Shown here in pieces: positions 1-5,209 of a stretch of 6,690 nucleotides of DNA. A program made the position numbers and the translations under genes. Numbering within the stretch: position 1 is the stretch's first letter; the number at the start of each line of letters is the position of its first letter. Source of the stretch: Pseudomonadota bacterium. Its GTDB lineage: Bacteria > Pseudomonadota > Gammaproteobacteria > Steroidobacterales > GCA-2729495. The DNA lies in assembly GCA_030836925.1 (NCBI GenBank), contig JAUPLK010000092.1, positions 1 to 6,690 on the forward strand, given 5' to 3'. Below the pieces are notes generated by a model that did no database searches, was not told where the DNA came from, and saw only the letters and a list, made by a program, of their open reading frames with translations.

Positions 1-176
1 TCCTGGTCTGCGCTATGGCGGTATGCCGAGAAGGCCGGGGTGTAGTAGAGCCCGGCGCGCAGCGGCAGTGATTGAACCAGGGGTTCAGGGACGCGATCCG
101 GGATGACGAGTGACTGGCTGCAGCCAGACGCCAGCAGCAGGCAGGGTATGGCCGCAGCGAGACGAGCTGCTGGCAT
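1..176 (-). CDS. Putative outer-membrane lipoprotein, N-terminal part (runs off left edge)
   Basis: An open frame reads leftwards from ATG at 176 to the window edge, giving 58 complete codons. The translation begins with MPAARL, followed by a short hydrophobic stretch and a lipobox LASGC with the cysteine at residue 19. This is a signal peptidase II signal for lipid attachment. Ser at +2 does not match the Asp inner-membrane retention signal, so outer-membrane sorting is expected. The mature part shows a polar stretch and then LRAGLYYTPAFSAYRH. I do not recognise the family, and its function is unknown. An in-frame GTG at 194 overlaps the stop codon of the cation efflux gene and could be the true start, adding six residues; neither start has a clear Shine-Dalgarno. 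The tight junction suggests co-transcription with the efflux gene. Confidence 0.7.
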   Translation of the reverse strand, partial: MPAARLAAAIPCLLLASGCSQSLVIPDRVPEPLVQSLPLRAGLYYTPAFSAYRHSADQ

Positions 177-186
177 GGTGTGCCGG

Positions 187-1158
187 CTAGCCACCCGAAC
201 TGGCAAGGATCGCCGCCGGCTTTTCAAAACTGTCGCGCCGCTCGGCAAAACCCAGCGGGTCGGGGTGGATGATGATCTCGCAGTCGGGATACACCTTCCA
301 GATCTCCGCTTCCACCTGGTCGAGGATCTCGTGCGTGTCGTGGAGTGAAGTGCCGGCGTCAAGCTCGAGGTGAAACTGAACGATGTAACCGGAGCCACTG
401 AAACGGGTGCGCAGGTCGTGAAAACCAAGGACTTCCGGATGGGCTTTGGCAATATCGCGGATGCGGCGACGGTCGACTTCGGGAATCTCGCGGTCGAGCA
501 GCACGTCCAGCGAGTGCATTGCGATGTTCCATGCGCCCAGGACCAGGTAGAGGGCAACCGCACCGCCCACCAGTGGGTCCAGCCAGCTCAGTCCGGTCAT
601 CGCGGTTCCGGCCACTGCAGCCGCCACGACGACATTCACCAGTACGTCAGTCTTGTAATGCATCGCATCGGCGGAAATGGCCAGCGAGCCCGTCTTGCGT
701 TTGACGTAGTGCTGGTAAAACACCAATGCGACTGTGGCCAGGGTCGAAGCCGCCAATACCGCGATGCCAGCGCCGGGCTTTGCGATCGGTGCCGGAGCCA
801 TCAGGCGCTGGATGGCCTCGTAACAGACGAATACGCCGGAGCCGCAGATGATCAGTGCCTGCAGCAGGGCAGCGAGCCCCTCCGACTTGCCGTGCCCGAA
901 GCGGTGCTCCCGGTCGGGGGGTTCGAGTGAATAGCGGATGGCCCAGAAGGTCAGCAGCGAGGCCAGGACGTCGAGTACCGAGTCCGCGAGGGAACTCAGT
1001 ATCGAAACGGAGTCGGTGGCCTGCCACGCCCAGATTTTGCCGACCACGAGACTGCAGGCGACGAGTACCGATGCATAGGTGGCCGACTTCAGTAGCCAGG
1101 CGCGTTCGGCCTTGCTGAGGCGGGCAGGCGTGTCGGTACTTCGGGAGGTGCGGGCCAC
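187..1158 (-). CDS. fieF: Cation diffusion facilitator, FieF-type (Fe/Zn efflux)
   Basis: This 323-residue protein is a CDF-family inner-membrane antiporter that exports divalent metals (Fe2+, Zn2+, possibly Cd2+) in exchange for protons. The transport-site residues are visible: D59 and D63 in LADSVLDVLAS on helix 2, and H167 and D171 in ADAMHYKTD on helix 5. This matches the DxxxD plus HxxxD tetrahedral site of E. coli FieF. The loop EHRFGHGKSEGLAAL (residues 85-98) is the family signature. The cytoplasmic metal-binding domain follows from about residue 215, with FHDLRTR (H247, D248), H263, H273, H276 and IIIHPDP (H298, D300). The start is GTG at 1158, since the nearby ATG at 1168 is out of frame; only a weak Shine-Dalgarno is seen. 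The protein has an extra basic N-terminal stretch of about 15 residues compared with FieF. The exact metal specificity cannot be read from sequence. Confidence 0.9.
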   Translation of the reverse strand: MARTSRSTDTPARLSKAERAWLLKSATYASVLVACSLVVGKIWAWQATDSVSILSSLADSVLDVLASLLTFWAIRYSLEPPDREHRFGHGKSEGLAALLQALIICGSGVFVCYEAIQRLMAPAPIAKPGAGIAVLAASTLATVALVFYQHYVKRKTGSLAISADAMHYKTDVLVNVVVAAAVAGTAMTGLSWLDPLVGGAVALYLVLGAWNIAMHSLDVLLDREIPEVDRRRIRDIAKAHPEVLGFHDLRTRFSGSGYIVQFHLELDAGTSLHDTHEILDQVEAEIWKVYPDCEIIIHPDPLGFAERRDSFEKPAAILASSGG

Positions 1159-1305
1159 GGCAAATCATCCGGAACAGCTGAACAAGCCGCCACTGTCAAT
1201 GTTGGCGACGATTGGCGACAGTATGCCACGCATCTGCCGAAGCATCATGGCCGGCCTTGCTCCGACCGGCTACTATCACCGGGCATCCCCACGGCCCTGC
1301 CTCGC
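1159..1305. promoter_or_regulatory. Divergent spacer between fieF and the DMT transporter gene
   Basis: This 147-bp gap must hold the promoters for the leftward fieF gene and the rightward transporter-arsM pair. The octamer TTGGCGAC occurs twice, at 1202-1209 and 1212-1219, exactly 10 bp apart, which would place the two on the same DNA face. It could be an operator half-site pair, but that is only a guess. TACTAT at 1271-1276 resembles a -10 box for the rightward genes, but no convincing -35 lies at the right distance. No obvious Fur, Zur or ArsR site was recognised. Confidence 0.3.
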
Positions 1306-2199
1306 ATGTCGCCCACAGAGTTCCTGCAAGTCATTCTCATGGCCGCCGCCTGGGGCGGCTCCTTCCTTTTTCTGCGCATGACCGTCGGGGAGTTCGGTGC
1401 CATCTCCCTGATTGGATTACGGGTGACGATCGCTGGCCTGGTGCTGCTGCCAGGCATCCTCCGCAATCCGGAATGGCGCGAACAGTTCCGGCAGAACTGG
1501 TTGCGGTTGATGGTACTCGGGGCGATCAATGCCGCACTTCCATTCACGCTTTTTGCCTGGGTGACACTGTTTGTCACCGCTGGTTTCGCTTCAATCATCA
1601 ATGCAACTGCGCCACTGTTTGCTGCCTTCGTCGCCTGGCTATGGATGAAGGAGCGTCCGGGCTGGCTTGCGGTCATCGGCCTGGTGACCGGATTCGCAGG
1701 TGTGGTGCTGCTGGTGGGTGGTGTGCCCGCCACCCAGAGTGGTGCGGTGCTGGCGACGGCGGGCGCTTTTCTGGCCAGCTTCCTGTATGGCGTGTCGGCA
1801 AACTTCGTGAAAACCCGGCTGGCCGGCGTGCATGCGTGGGTGACCACCGGCGGCAGCCTGATCTTTGCGGCCTTGTGGCTGTTGCCGCTCGCCATCTGGC
1901 AGATTCCCGACCGCATGCCCTCAATGCAGTCCTGGGCAGCTGTCGTCATGCTGGCCATCTTTTGCACCAGCATCCCCAATATCTACTACTTCAGGCTGGT
2001 GGTGCGTGCCGGCCCGACGCGCGCCATGGCGGTGGCATTCCTGATCCCGGTATTCGGCATGTTGTGGGGCGCGCTGATCCTGGGCGAGGTGGTGACGCTC
2101 TCCATGCTGGCTGGTTGCAGCGTGATCCTGCTCGGCACCGCCCTGGTCAGCGCGAAAAAGGTGCCGGATTTATTTTCCGGCCGGAAGCGGCGTCTGTAG
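1306..2199 (+). CDS. DMT-superfamily transporter (EamA family), ten helices
   Basis: This 297-residue inner-membrane protein has the two tandem EamA domains of drug/metabolite transporters, at about residues 5-137 and 147-280, each with roughly five hydrophobic segments. Family landmarks are AAAWGGSFLFLR at the N-terminus, NATAPLFAAFVAWLWMKER at 99-117 (end of the first domain), and LIPVFGMLWGALILGE at 246-261 (the matching segment of the second). Such proteins export amino acids, nucleosides or other small metabolites; the substrate cannot be told from sequence. The gene ends 13 bp before arsM on the same strand, so the two are probably co-transcribed. This makes a methylated arsenical or thiol metabolite a possible substrate, by inference only. 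The last 14 residues, KKVPDLFSGRKRRL, come entirely from a repeat that recurs at 3255-3298 and are probably not native to the family. ATG at 1306 fits the usual N-terminus, with no strong Shine-Dalgarno. Confidence 0.88.
   Translation: MSPTEFLQVILMAAAWGGSFLFLRMTVGEFGAISLIGLRVTIAGLVLLPGILRNPEWREQFRQNWLRLMVLGAINAALPFTLFAWVTLFVTAGFASIINATAPLFAAFVAWLWMKERPGWLAVIGLVTGFAGVVLLVGGVPATQSGAVLATAGAFLASFLYGVSANFVKTRLAGVHAWVTTGGSLIFAALWLLPLAIWQIPDRMPSMQSWAAVVMLAIFCTSIPNIYYFRLVVRAGPTRAMAVAFLIPVFGMLWGALILGEVVTLSMLAGCSVILLGTALVSAKKVPDLFSGRKRRL
2155..2196. repeat. Direct repeat copy 1, forming the 3' end of the DMT transporter gene
   Basis: Bases 2155-2179 are identical to 3255-3279 (25 of 25): five A's followed by a GGTGCCGGATTTATT core and TTTCCG. 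After a divergent spacer both copies resume with CCGG, four or five bases, and GCGTCTG (2190-2196 here). Read on the plus strand in frame, this copy encodes KKVPDLFSGRKRRL, and the transporter stop TAG follows at 2197-2199. The copy contains a 6-bp inverted repeat, GCCGGA and TCCGGC, around a 7-nt AT-only loop. On the minus strand this hairpin is followed by ACC and five T's. It looks like a dispersed short repeat; I saw no transposase nearby. Confidence 0.85.
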
Positions 2200-2200
2200 T

Positions 2201-2206
2201 GAGAGG
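2201..2206 (+). promoter_or_regulatory. Shine-Dalgarno of arsM
   Basis: GAGAGG lies 6 nt upstream of the ATG at 2213 and just after the transporter stop at 2197-2199. It supports 2213 as the arsM start and fits translation of arsM as the second gene of a two-gene transcript. Confidence 0.6.
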
Positions 2207-2212
2207 CTTCAT

Positions 2213-3253
2213 ATGTACGACATCGTCAAGGACTACTACGGCAAGCAACTGCAGGGCAGTGCGGATCTCAAGACCACGGCCTGCTGTGACACCAGCCAGG
2301 TGCCGGGCTGGCTCAAGCCCTTGCTGGCGCGCATCCACCCGGAGGTGCTGAACCGCTATTACGGCTGTGGGCTGGTGTGTCCGCCGTTGCTCCAGGGGTG
2401 CCGGATACTCGACCTGGGCTGCGGGTCGGGACGTGATGCCTACGCGCTGGCGCAGTTGGCAGGGCCGGGTGGCGGCGTGGTCGGTGTGGACATGACTGCC
2501 GAGCAGCTGGCAATCGCCGAAGGCCATCGCCAGTGGCATGTCGACCAGTTTGGCTATGACAACCTGCGTTTTCTCCAGGGCTACATCGAGCGTCTGGATG
2601 AACTCGATCTCGTGCCGGAAAGCTTTGACGTGATCGTCTCCAACTGCGTGGTGAACCTCTCGCCGGACAAGCCTGCCGTGCTCGCTGGTGTGCAGCGCTT
2701 GCTGAAGCCTGGCGGCGAATTTTATTTCTCGGATGTCTACGCCGACCGGCGTGTACCCGAGGTGGTGCGCAACGATCCGGTGCTCTATGGCGAGTGCCTG
2801 GGTGGCGCCCTCTACTGGAACGATTTCCTGCGTCTGTCACGGCAGGCCGGCTTTGCCGATTCGCGCCTGCTCACCGACCAGCCGCTGGCGGTCACGGACA
2901 AGGAGCTCGCTGCGCGGGTGGGCAACATCCGCTTTTATTCGGCGACGTACCGGCTGTTCAAGCTCGCCGGGCTGGAAGATGCCTGCGAGGATCATGGCCA
3001 GGCCGTGGTCTATCGCGGCACGGTGCCCGAGCAGCCCCTGTGCTTCGACCTCGACAAACATCACGCGATCGACACCGGTCGTGTATTTCCGGTCTGCGGC
3101 AACACCTACCGCATGTTGCGCGAAACGCGCTTTGCGCCGCACTTCGACTTCATCGGTGACTTCTCTCAGCACTTCGGCCTGTTTGCCGGCTGCGGCACCT
3201 CAATCCCCTTTGATACCGGCCCAGCCCCCGACGCGCCAGGCGCCTGCTGCTGA
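2213..3253 (+). CDS. arsM: Arsenite S-adenosylmethionine methyltransferase ArsM
   Basis: This 346-residue cytoplasmic enzyme methylates As(III), using S-adenosylmethionine and thiols, to methylated and finally volatile arsenicals. Motif I of the class I methyltransferase fold is LDLGCGSGRDAY (residues 66-77), the acidic SAM-ribose position follows in GVDMT (D93), and LLKPGGEFYFSDVYADRR is at 163-180. Family signatures are YYGCGLVCP (C52, C56), VSNCVVNLSPDK (C145) and YGECLGGALYW (C195). C145 and C195 should correspond to the two arsenic-binding cysteines of characterised ArsM proteins. The N-terminal C24-C25 pair and one of the later N-terminal cysteines (C52 or C56) are candidates for the others. 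The C-terminal domain carries C328 and ends in a Cys-Cys pair (345-346). At 346 residues it belongs to the longer ArsM type; shorter bacterial ArsM proteins have about 280. It follows a transporter gene by 13 bp, with a good Shine-Dalgarno. No arsR is present in the window. Confidence 0.93.
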   Translation: MYDIVKDYYGKQLQGSADLKTTACCDTSQVPGWLKPLLARIHPEVLNRYYGCGLVCPPLLQGCRILDLGCGSGRDAYALAQLAGPGGGVVGVDMTAEQLAIAEGHRQWHVDQFGYDNLRFLQGYIERLDELDLVPESFDVIVSNCVVNLSPDKPAVLAGVQRLLKPGGEFYFSDVYADRRVPEVVRNDPVLYGECLGGALYWNDFLRLSRQAGFADSRLLTDQPLAVTDKELAARVGNIRFYSATYRLFKLAGLEDACEDHGQAVVYRGTVPEQPLCFDLDKHHAIDTGRVFPVCGNTYRMLRETRFAPHFDFIGDFSQHFGLFAGCGTSIPFDTGPAPDAPGACC

Positions 3254-3254
3254 C

Positions 3255-3298
3255 AAAAAGGTGCCGGATTTATTTTCCGCGAGCCGGGGACGCGTCTG
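3255..3298. repeat. Direct repeat copy 2, between the convergent arsM and DUF1838 genes
   Basis: This is the second copy of the repeat at 2155-2196, displaced by exactly 1100 bp in its identical part (3255-3279). CCGG recurs at 3284-3287 and GCGTCTG at 3292-3298, with a net 2-nt length difference from copy 1. It begins one base after the arsM stop. On the minus strand it encodes the last residues (SDASPARGK) and the TAA stop of the DUF1838 gene. The inverted repeat is weaker than in copy 1: four pairs, CGGA with TCCG, around AAATAAA on the minus strand. The DUF1838 stop codon lies in that loop, followed by a TTTTT run at 3259-3255. It may therefore act as a weak terminator for the DUF1838 gene. 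Confidence 0.85.
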
Positions 3299-4163
3299 AG
3301 GCGCGCTCGCGCAGATACTCCGTATCTTCGAACATGAATTCCTTCCAGTTCTTCGTGTCGAGTATCTCCGGCACGAAGCGCCGCACGCCGGCCATCACAT
3401 CGGCTGGCAAGGCATCCAGCCCGGCGATCTTTGTGCCGAAGCCGCGCACGACGGTGCCGCCCGGGCGATCGCCCATGCCCATCCACGGCTGCCAGCGGTT
3501 CTTGTTCTGCAGTTGGGCGTGAACGGGTGCGGAGTTGACCCGCGGATTCGCCACATCGCCCAACAATGCCGAGTAGGTCATGAAGGAATTCACATGGGTG
3601 GTCTCGCCCGGCCTTGCCATGTCGGGCCTGCTCTCGATGGACTGCGTGGCCAGAAACACCCGGTCCCCTATCAGTTCGAGCGGCAGCGGGTTCGGGTGAA
3701 AGCCCATGACCGTAATGCCCTCCGGCGTGTAGATACGCGGTACCGGGCCGAGCCGGAAGTGATGGATGTTGCGGCGCTCACCGGTTACCGGGTTGTCGAA
3801 ATACTCCAGTGGTTCATGGCTGTCGAGCTTCGTGTAAAAGCCGACCTCGTACTTGCGCATTTCGTGGCGGTCGTTGCCCTTCGCTTCCCAGTAGTCGACC
3901 AGGATGTTGTTCATCGTGAACAGCGGGACGAAGTTGCCGGTGCCGAGGTCGCCGTAGAGATTCAGCCGGAAGAAGCTGTACACGATCTCCGTGCCCAGGC
4001 TGCCCACCATCTTGACGTGAGTGCGCAGGGTCGTGAGCGGGTCAGCCAGGTTGAAGTCCTTCGGGACGGCAGCGGTCGCGTTCTGCGCGATTGTCGGTGC
4101 CAGCGCCAGTGTGCCGAGTCCTGCCGCGCCGCCAAGGGCGGCTCGTCGGGTCATTGATGGCAT
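3270..4163 (-). CDS. DUF1838 family protein with Tat signal peptide
   Basis: This 297-residue protein is probably exported to the periplasm already folded. The N-terminus MPSMTRRAALGG carries the twin arginines (R6, R7) of a Tat signal, followed by a hydrophobic segment and a likely cleavage site after NATA (about residue 31). The mature part, with LTTLRTHVKMVGSLGTEIVYSF near residue 43, then YWEAKGNDRHEMRKYEVGFYTKLD in separate blocks, HHFRLGPVPRIYTPEG and VNSFMTYSAL, matches my recollection of the DUF1838 family. Its function is unknown. The protein has no cysteine at all. I chose ATG at 4163 because GGAG at 4173-4170 sits 6 nt upstream; an ATG two codons earlier would abut that site. The open frame continues upstream to 4622, but that extension overlaps the divergent DUF2269 gene. 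The last nine residues and the stop come from a repeat shared with the end of the DMT transporter gene. Confidence 0.82.
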   Translation of the reverse strand: MPSMTRRAALGGAAGLGTLALAPTIAQNATAAVPKDFNLADPLTTLRTHVKMVGSLGTEIVYSFFRLNLYGDLGTGNFVPLFTMNNILVDYWEAKGNDRHEMRKYEVGFYTKLDSHEPLEYFDNPVTGERRNIHHFRLGPVPRIYTPEGITVMGFHPNPLPLELIGDRVFLATQSIESRPDMARPGETTHVNSFMTYSALLGDVANPRVNSAPVHAQLQNKNRWQPWMGMGDRPGGTVVRGFGTKIAGLDALPADVMAGVRRFVPEILDTKNWKEFMFEDTEYLRERASDASPARGK

Positions 4164-4169
4164 GTTCAT

Positions 4170-4173
4170 CTCC
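4170..4173 (-). promoter_or_regulatory. Shine-Dalgarno that decides the DUF1838 start
   Basis: GGAG on the minus strand lies 6 nt before ATG 4163 and 0 nt before ATG 4169. Spacing favours the 4163 start and the N-terminus MPSMTRR. Confidence 0.55.
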
Positions 4174-4243
4174 GTTGCAATCGAGGGAATCGGGTCTGTC
4201 TGTCCAGTGTACCCATGCTCGTGTCGACAGGCGGCATTGTTCC

Positions 4244-4249
4244 TATACT
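4244..4249 (+). promoter_or_regulatory. Possible -10 box of the DUF2269 gene
   Basis: TATACT lies with its last base 7 nt before ATG 4257. The nearest -35-like hexamer, TCGACA at 4224-4229, is only 14 bp away, so the promoter is poor or activator-dependent. If transcription starts about 7 nt downstream of the box, the mRNA would begin at or next to the ATG and be leaderless. That would agree with the absence of a Shine-Dalgarno. Confidence 0.35.
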
Positions 4250-4256
4250 GGCAGCC

Positions 4257-4715
4257 ATGCCGGTCGAACTGATTCGTCTTGTCCATGTCGTCAGCTCCGC
4301 GCTGATGTTCGGCGTGGGTGTCGGTGCATTCTGGTTCATGCGCGCGGCGCTGCGCTCGGCCGACGTGGCAGCGATCGCTGTCACCACCCGCAATGCGGTG
4401 CGGGCCGAGTGGTTCATCGCGGCGCCGGTCGCAATCCTGCAGCCCTTGACGGGCTACCTGCTGATGTTGCAACTGAACTACGCGCTGAACTCGCGCTGGT
4501 TCGTTGCAGTGGCGACGCTCTACATCCTTGCCGGCATGTGCTGGGTGTACCTGGTGAAGGCCGAGCTGAAGCTGCGTGCGCTGGTGGCTGAGCTGCCGAC
4601 GCTGCCCACGCCGCAATTCCATGCCCTGGCTCGTCGCTGGCAGCGTCTGGCCCTGGGTTCATTCGCCGGTGTGCTGGCGATCTTCTGGCTGATGGTGTTC
4701 AGGCCGGGGCTCTGA
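4257..4715 (+). CDS. DUF2269-like four-helix integral membrane protein
   Basis: This 152-residue protein shows four hydrophobic segments at about residues 5-27, 51-72, 80-100 and 130-148, with basic connecting loops. The first helix (ELIRLVHVVSSALMFGVGVG) and the AAPVAILQPLTGYLLM segment in helix 2 resemble the DUF2269 predicted integral membrane family. H10 and the glycine-rich end of helix 1 are typical. No enzymatic or transport role is established that I know of. An upstream in-frame ATG at 4215 would add 14 residues, but family N-termini start at the MPVELIRLVH position. No Shine-Dalgarno is seen. The gene is divergent from the DUF1838 gene across about 93 bp and convergent with ssrA. 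Confidence 0.75.
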   Translation: MPVELIRLVHVVSSALMFGVGVGAFWFMRAALRSADVAAIAVTTRNAVRAEWFIAAPVAILQPLTGYLLMLQLNYALNSRWFVAVATLYILAGMCWVYLVKAELKLRALVAELPTLPTPQFHALARRWQRLALGSFAGVLAIFWLMVFRPGL

Positions 4716-4717
4716 GC

Positions 4718-4744
4718 GGTCCCGGCCGGTTTGCCGGGACCTTT
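4718..4744. terminator. Hairpin terminator between the convergent DUF2269 gene and ssrA
   Basis: GGTCCCGGC (4718-4726) and GCCGGGACC (4733-4741) form a perfect 9-bp GC-rich stem with the 6-nt loop CGGTTT. It lies 2 nt after the DUF2269 stop and, on the other strand, 7 nt past the CCA end of ssrA. In the plus direction it is followed by only three T's; in the minus direction it is preceded by AAAGG and followed by no U-run. It probably ends the DUF2269 transcript and may also stop or protect the ssrA transcript 3' end. Confidence 0.7.
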
Positions 4745-4748
4745 GGAG

Positions 4749-5113
4749 TGGTGGAGGCGGCGGGAATCGAACCCGCGTCCGCAAGTCCGCTGCTCAAGGA
4801 TCTACATGCGTATTCCGCCTTTTGTCTTGCTGGCAGCTACCCGACGGACAGGGACAACCGACAGCCAGTCCAGTGGTGGGCGTTAACCGTCGGGTCCTGG
4901 ACGAACCCTCGGGCGAGCTTGTGTTGAATGACTCCTGGCTCCGGACCGCACAAGCACGGACCCGGTCAGAAGGCTCTAGCGCTGGTTTTTAAGCAGCGAG
5001 AGCGTAGTTGTCGTCGTTGGCAACTATAAGGTTTGCAGATGGATTTACGAGGTGATCTGCACCTCGGCATGCACCCAGAGGTTTGTAACCCACGTCGAAA
5101 CCATGTCGCCCCC
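4749..5113 (-). ncRNA. ssrA: Transfer-messenger RNA (tmRNA), one-piece
   Basis: This is a 365-nt tmRNA, close to the 363 nt of E. coli. Its 5' end GGGGGCG (5113-5107) pairs with 3' CGCCTCC (4759-4753, one G-U pair) to form the 7-bp acceptor stem, followed by discriminator A and an encoded CCA at 4751-4749. The T arm GCGGG, TTCGATT, CCCGC is intact. The mRNA-like part resumes at GCC (5021) and encodes ANDDNYALAA followed by TAA. tmRNA with SmpB enters stalled ribosomes, releases the broken message and tags the nascent chain for proteolysis. smpB lies 96 bp upstream on the same strand. The gene has its own likely promoter at 5152-5124. The pseudoknot regions between the tag and the T arm were not folded in detail. 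Confidence 0.97.
4989..5021 (-). CDS. tmRNA proteolysis tag reading frame (ANDDNYALAA)
   Basis: The resume codon GCC at 5021-5019 is followed by AAC GAC GAC AAC TAC GCT CTC GCT GCT and stop TAA at 4991-4989. The tag ANDDNYALAA differs from the E. coli tag by D for E at position 4 and ends in the LAA degron read by ClpXP/ClpAP, with the SspB-binding AND..Y part preserved. From memory, the same tag occurs in Pseudomonas. The sequence TTATAGTT just before the resume codon corresponds to the SmpB-dependent frame-setting region. Confidence 0.95.
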   Translation of the reverse strand, partial: ANDDNYALAA

Positions 5114-5123
5114 AAGTGAGGGG

Positions 5124-5152
5124 ATTATTGGGGCGGGAGGAGGGGAAGGCAA
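5124..5152 (-). promoter_or_regulatory. Sigma-70 promoter of ssrA
   Basis: On the minus strand TTGCCT (5152-5147) is followed by a 17-bp spacer and AATAAT (5129-5124). The predicted transcription start falls a few bases upstream of the mature tmRNA 5' end at 5113, which fits RNase P removal of a short leader. The A+T-rich -10 box stands out in otherwise GC-rich sequence. Confidence 0.6.
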
Positions 5153-5177
5153 GGGACTGGGTCCGGCTGAGGGCAGG

Positions 5178-5201
5178 GATCGCGCCTGAAGGCGCTCCTA
5201 C
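5178..5201. repeat. REP-like palindromic element between smpB and ssrA
   Basis: Read on the minus strand the element is GTAGGAGCGCC, TTCA, GGCGCGATC: a 5-bp perfect stem GCGCC with GGCGC and a TTCA loop, preceded by the GTAGGA-type head typical of REP elements in pseudomonads and xanthomonads. It lies 8 bp past the smpB stop and upstream of the ssrA promoter. It could stabilise or end the smpB transcript. Only one copy is seen in this window, so its repetitive nature rests on recognition of the consensus. Confidence 0.6.
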
Positions 5202-5209
5202 GGCCGCGC

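Noticed and set aside
1212..2351. A 379-residue plus-strand frame over the DMT transporter and the start of arsM.
   Set aside because: It is an out-of-frame shadow rich in Arg, Cys and His, with no family features, while the other frame encodes clear EamA helices.
3237..3246. Ten-base palindrome CAGGCGCCTG at the 3' end of arsM.
   Set aside because: It lies in coding sequence of high GC content, has no loop or U-run, and is short enough to be chance.
2155..3298. Composite transposon carrying arsM.
   Set aside because: The repeats are only about 43 bp, contain no transposase, and show no terminal inverted repeats or target-site duplication.
2733..3299. A plus-strand frame inside arsM ending in KKVPDLFSASRGRV.
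   Set aside because: It is a shadow of arsM that happens to run into repeat copy 2. The resemblance of its end to the DMT C-terminus comes from the repeat and does not indicate a real protein.
4164..4622. The minus-strand frame of the DUF1838 gene stays open upstream to 4622, giving a 450-residue product.
   Set aside because: The extra part is low-complexity and Gln/Arg/His-rich, overlaps the convincing DUF2269 gene antisense, and would bury the Tat signal. The Shine-Dalgarno and twin-arginine motif place the start at 4163.
4749..4800. A stand-alone tRNA gene, suggested by the T-arm and CCA sequence.
   Set aside because: The T arm and acceptor belong to the tRNA-like domain of tmRNA; there is no anticodon arm.
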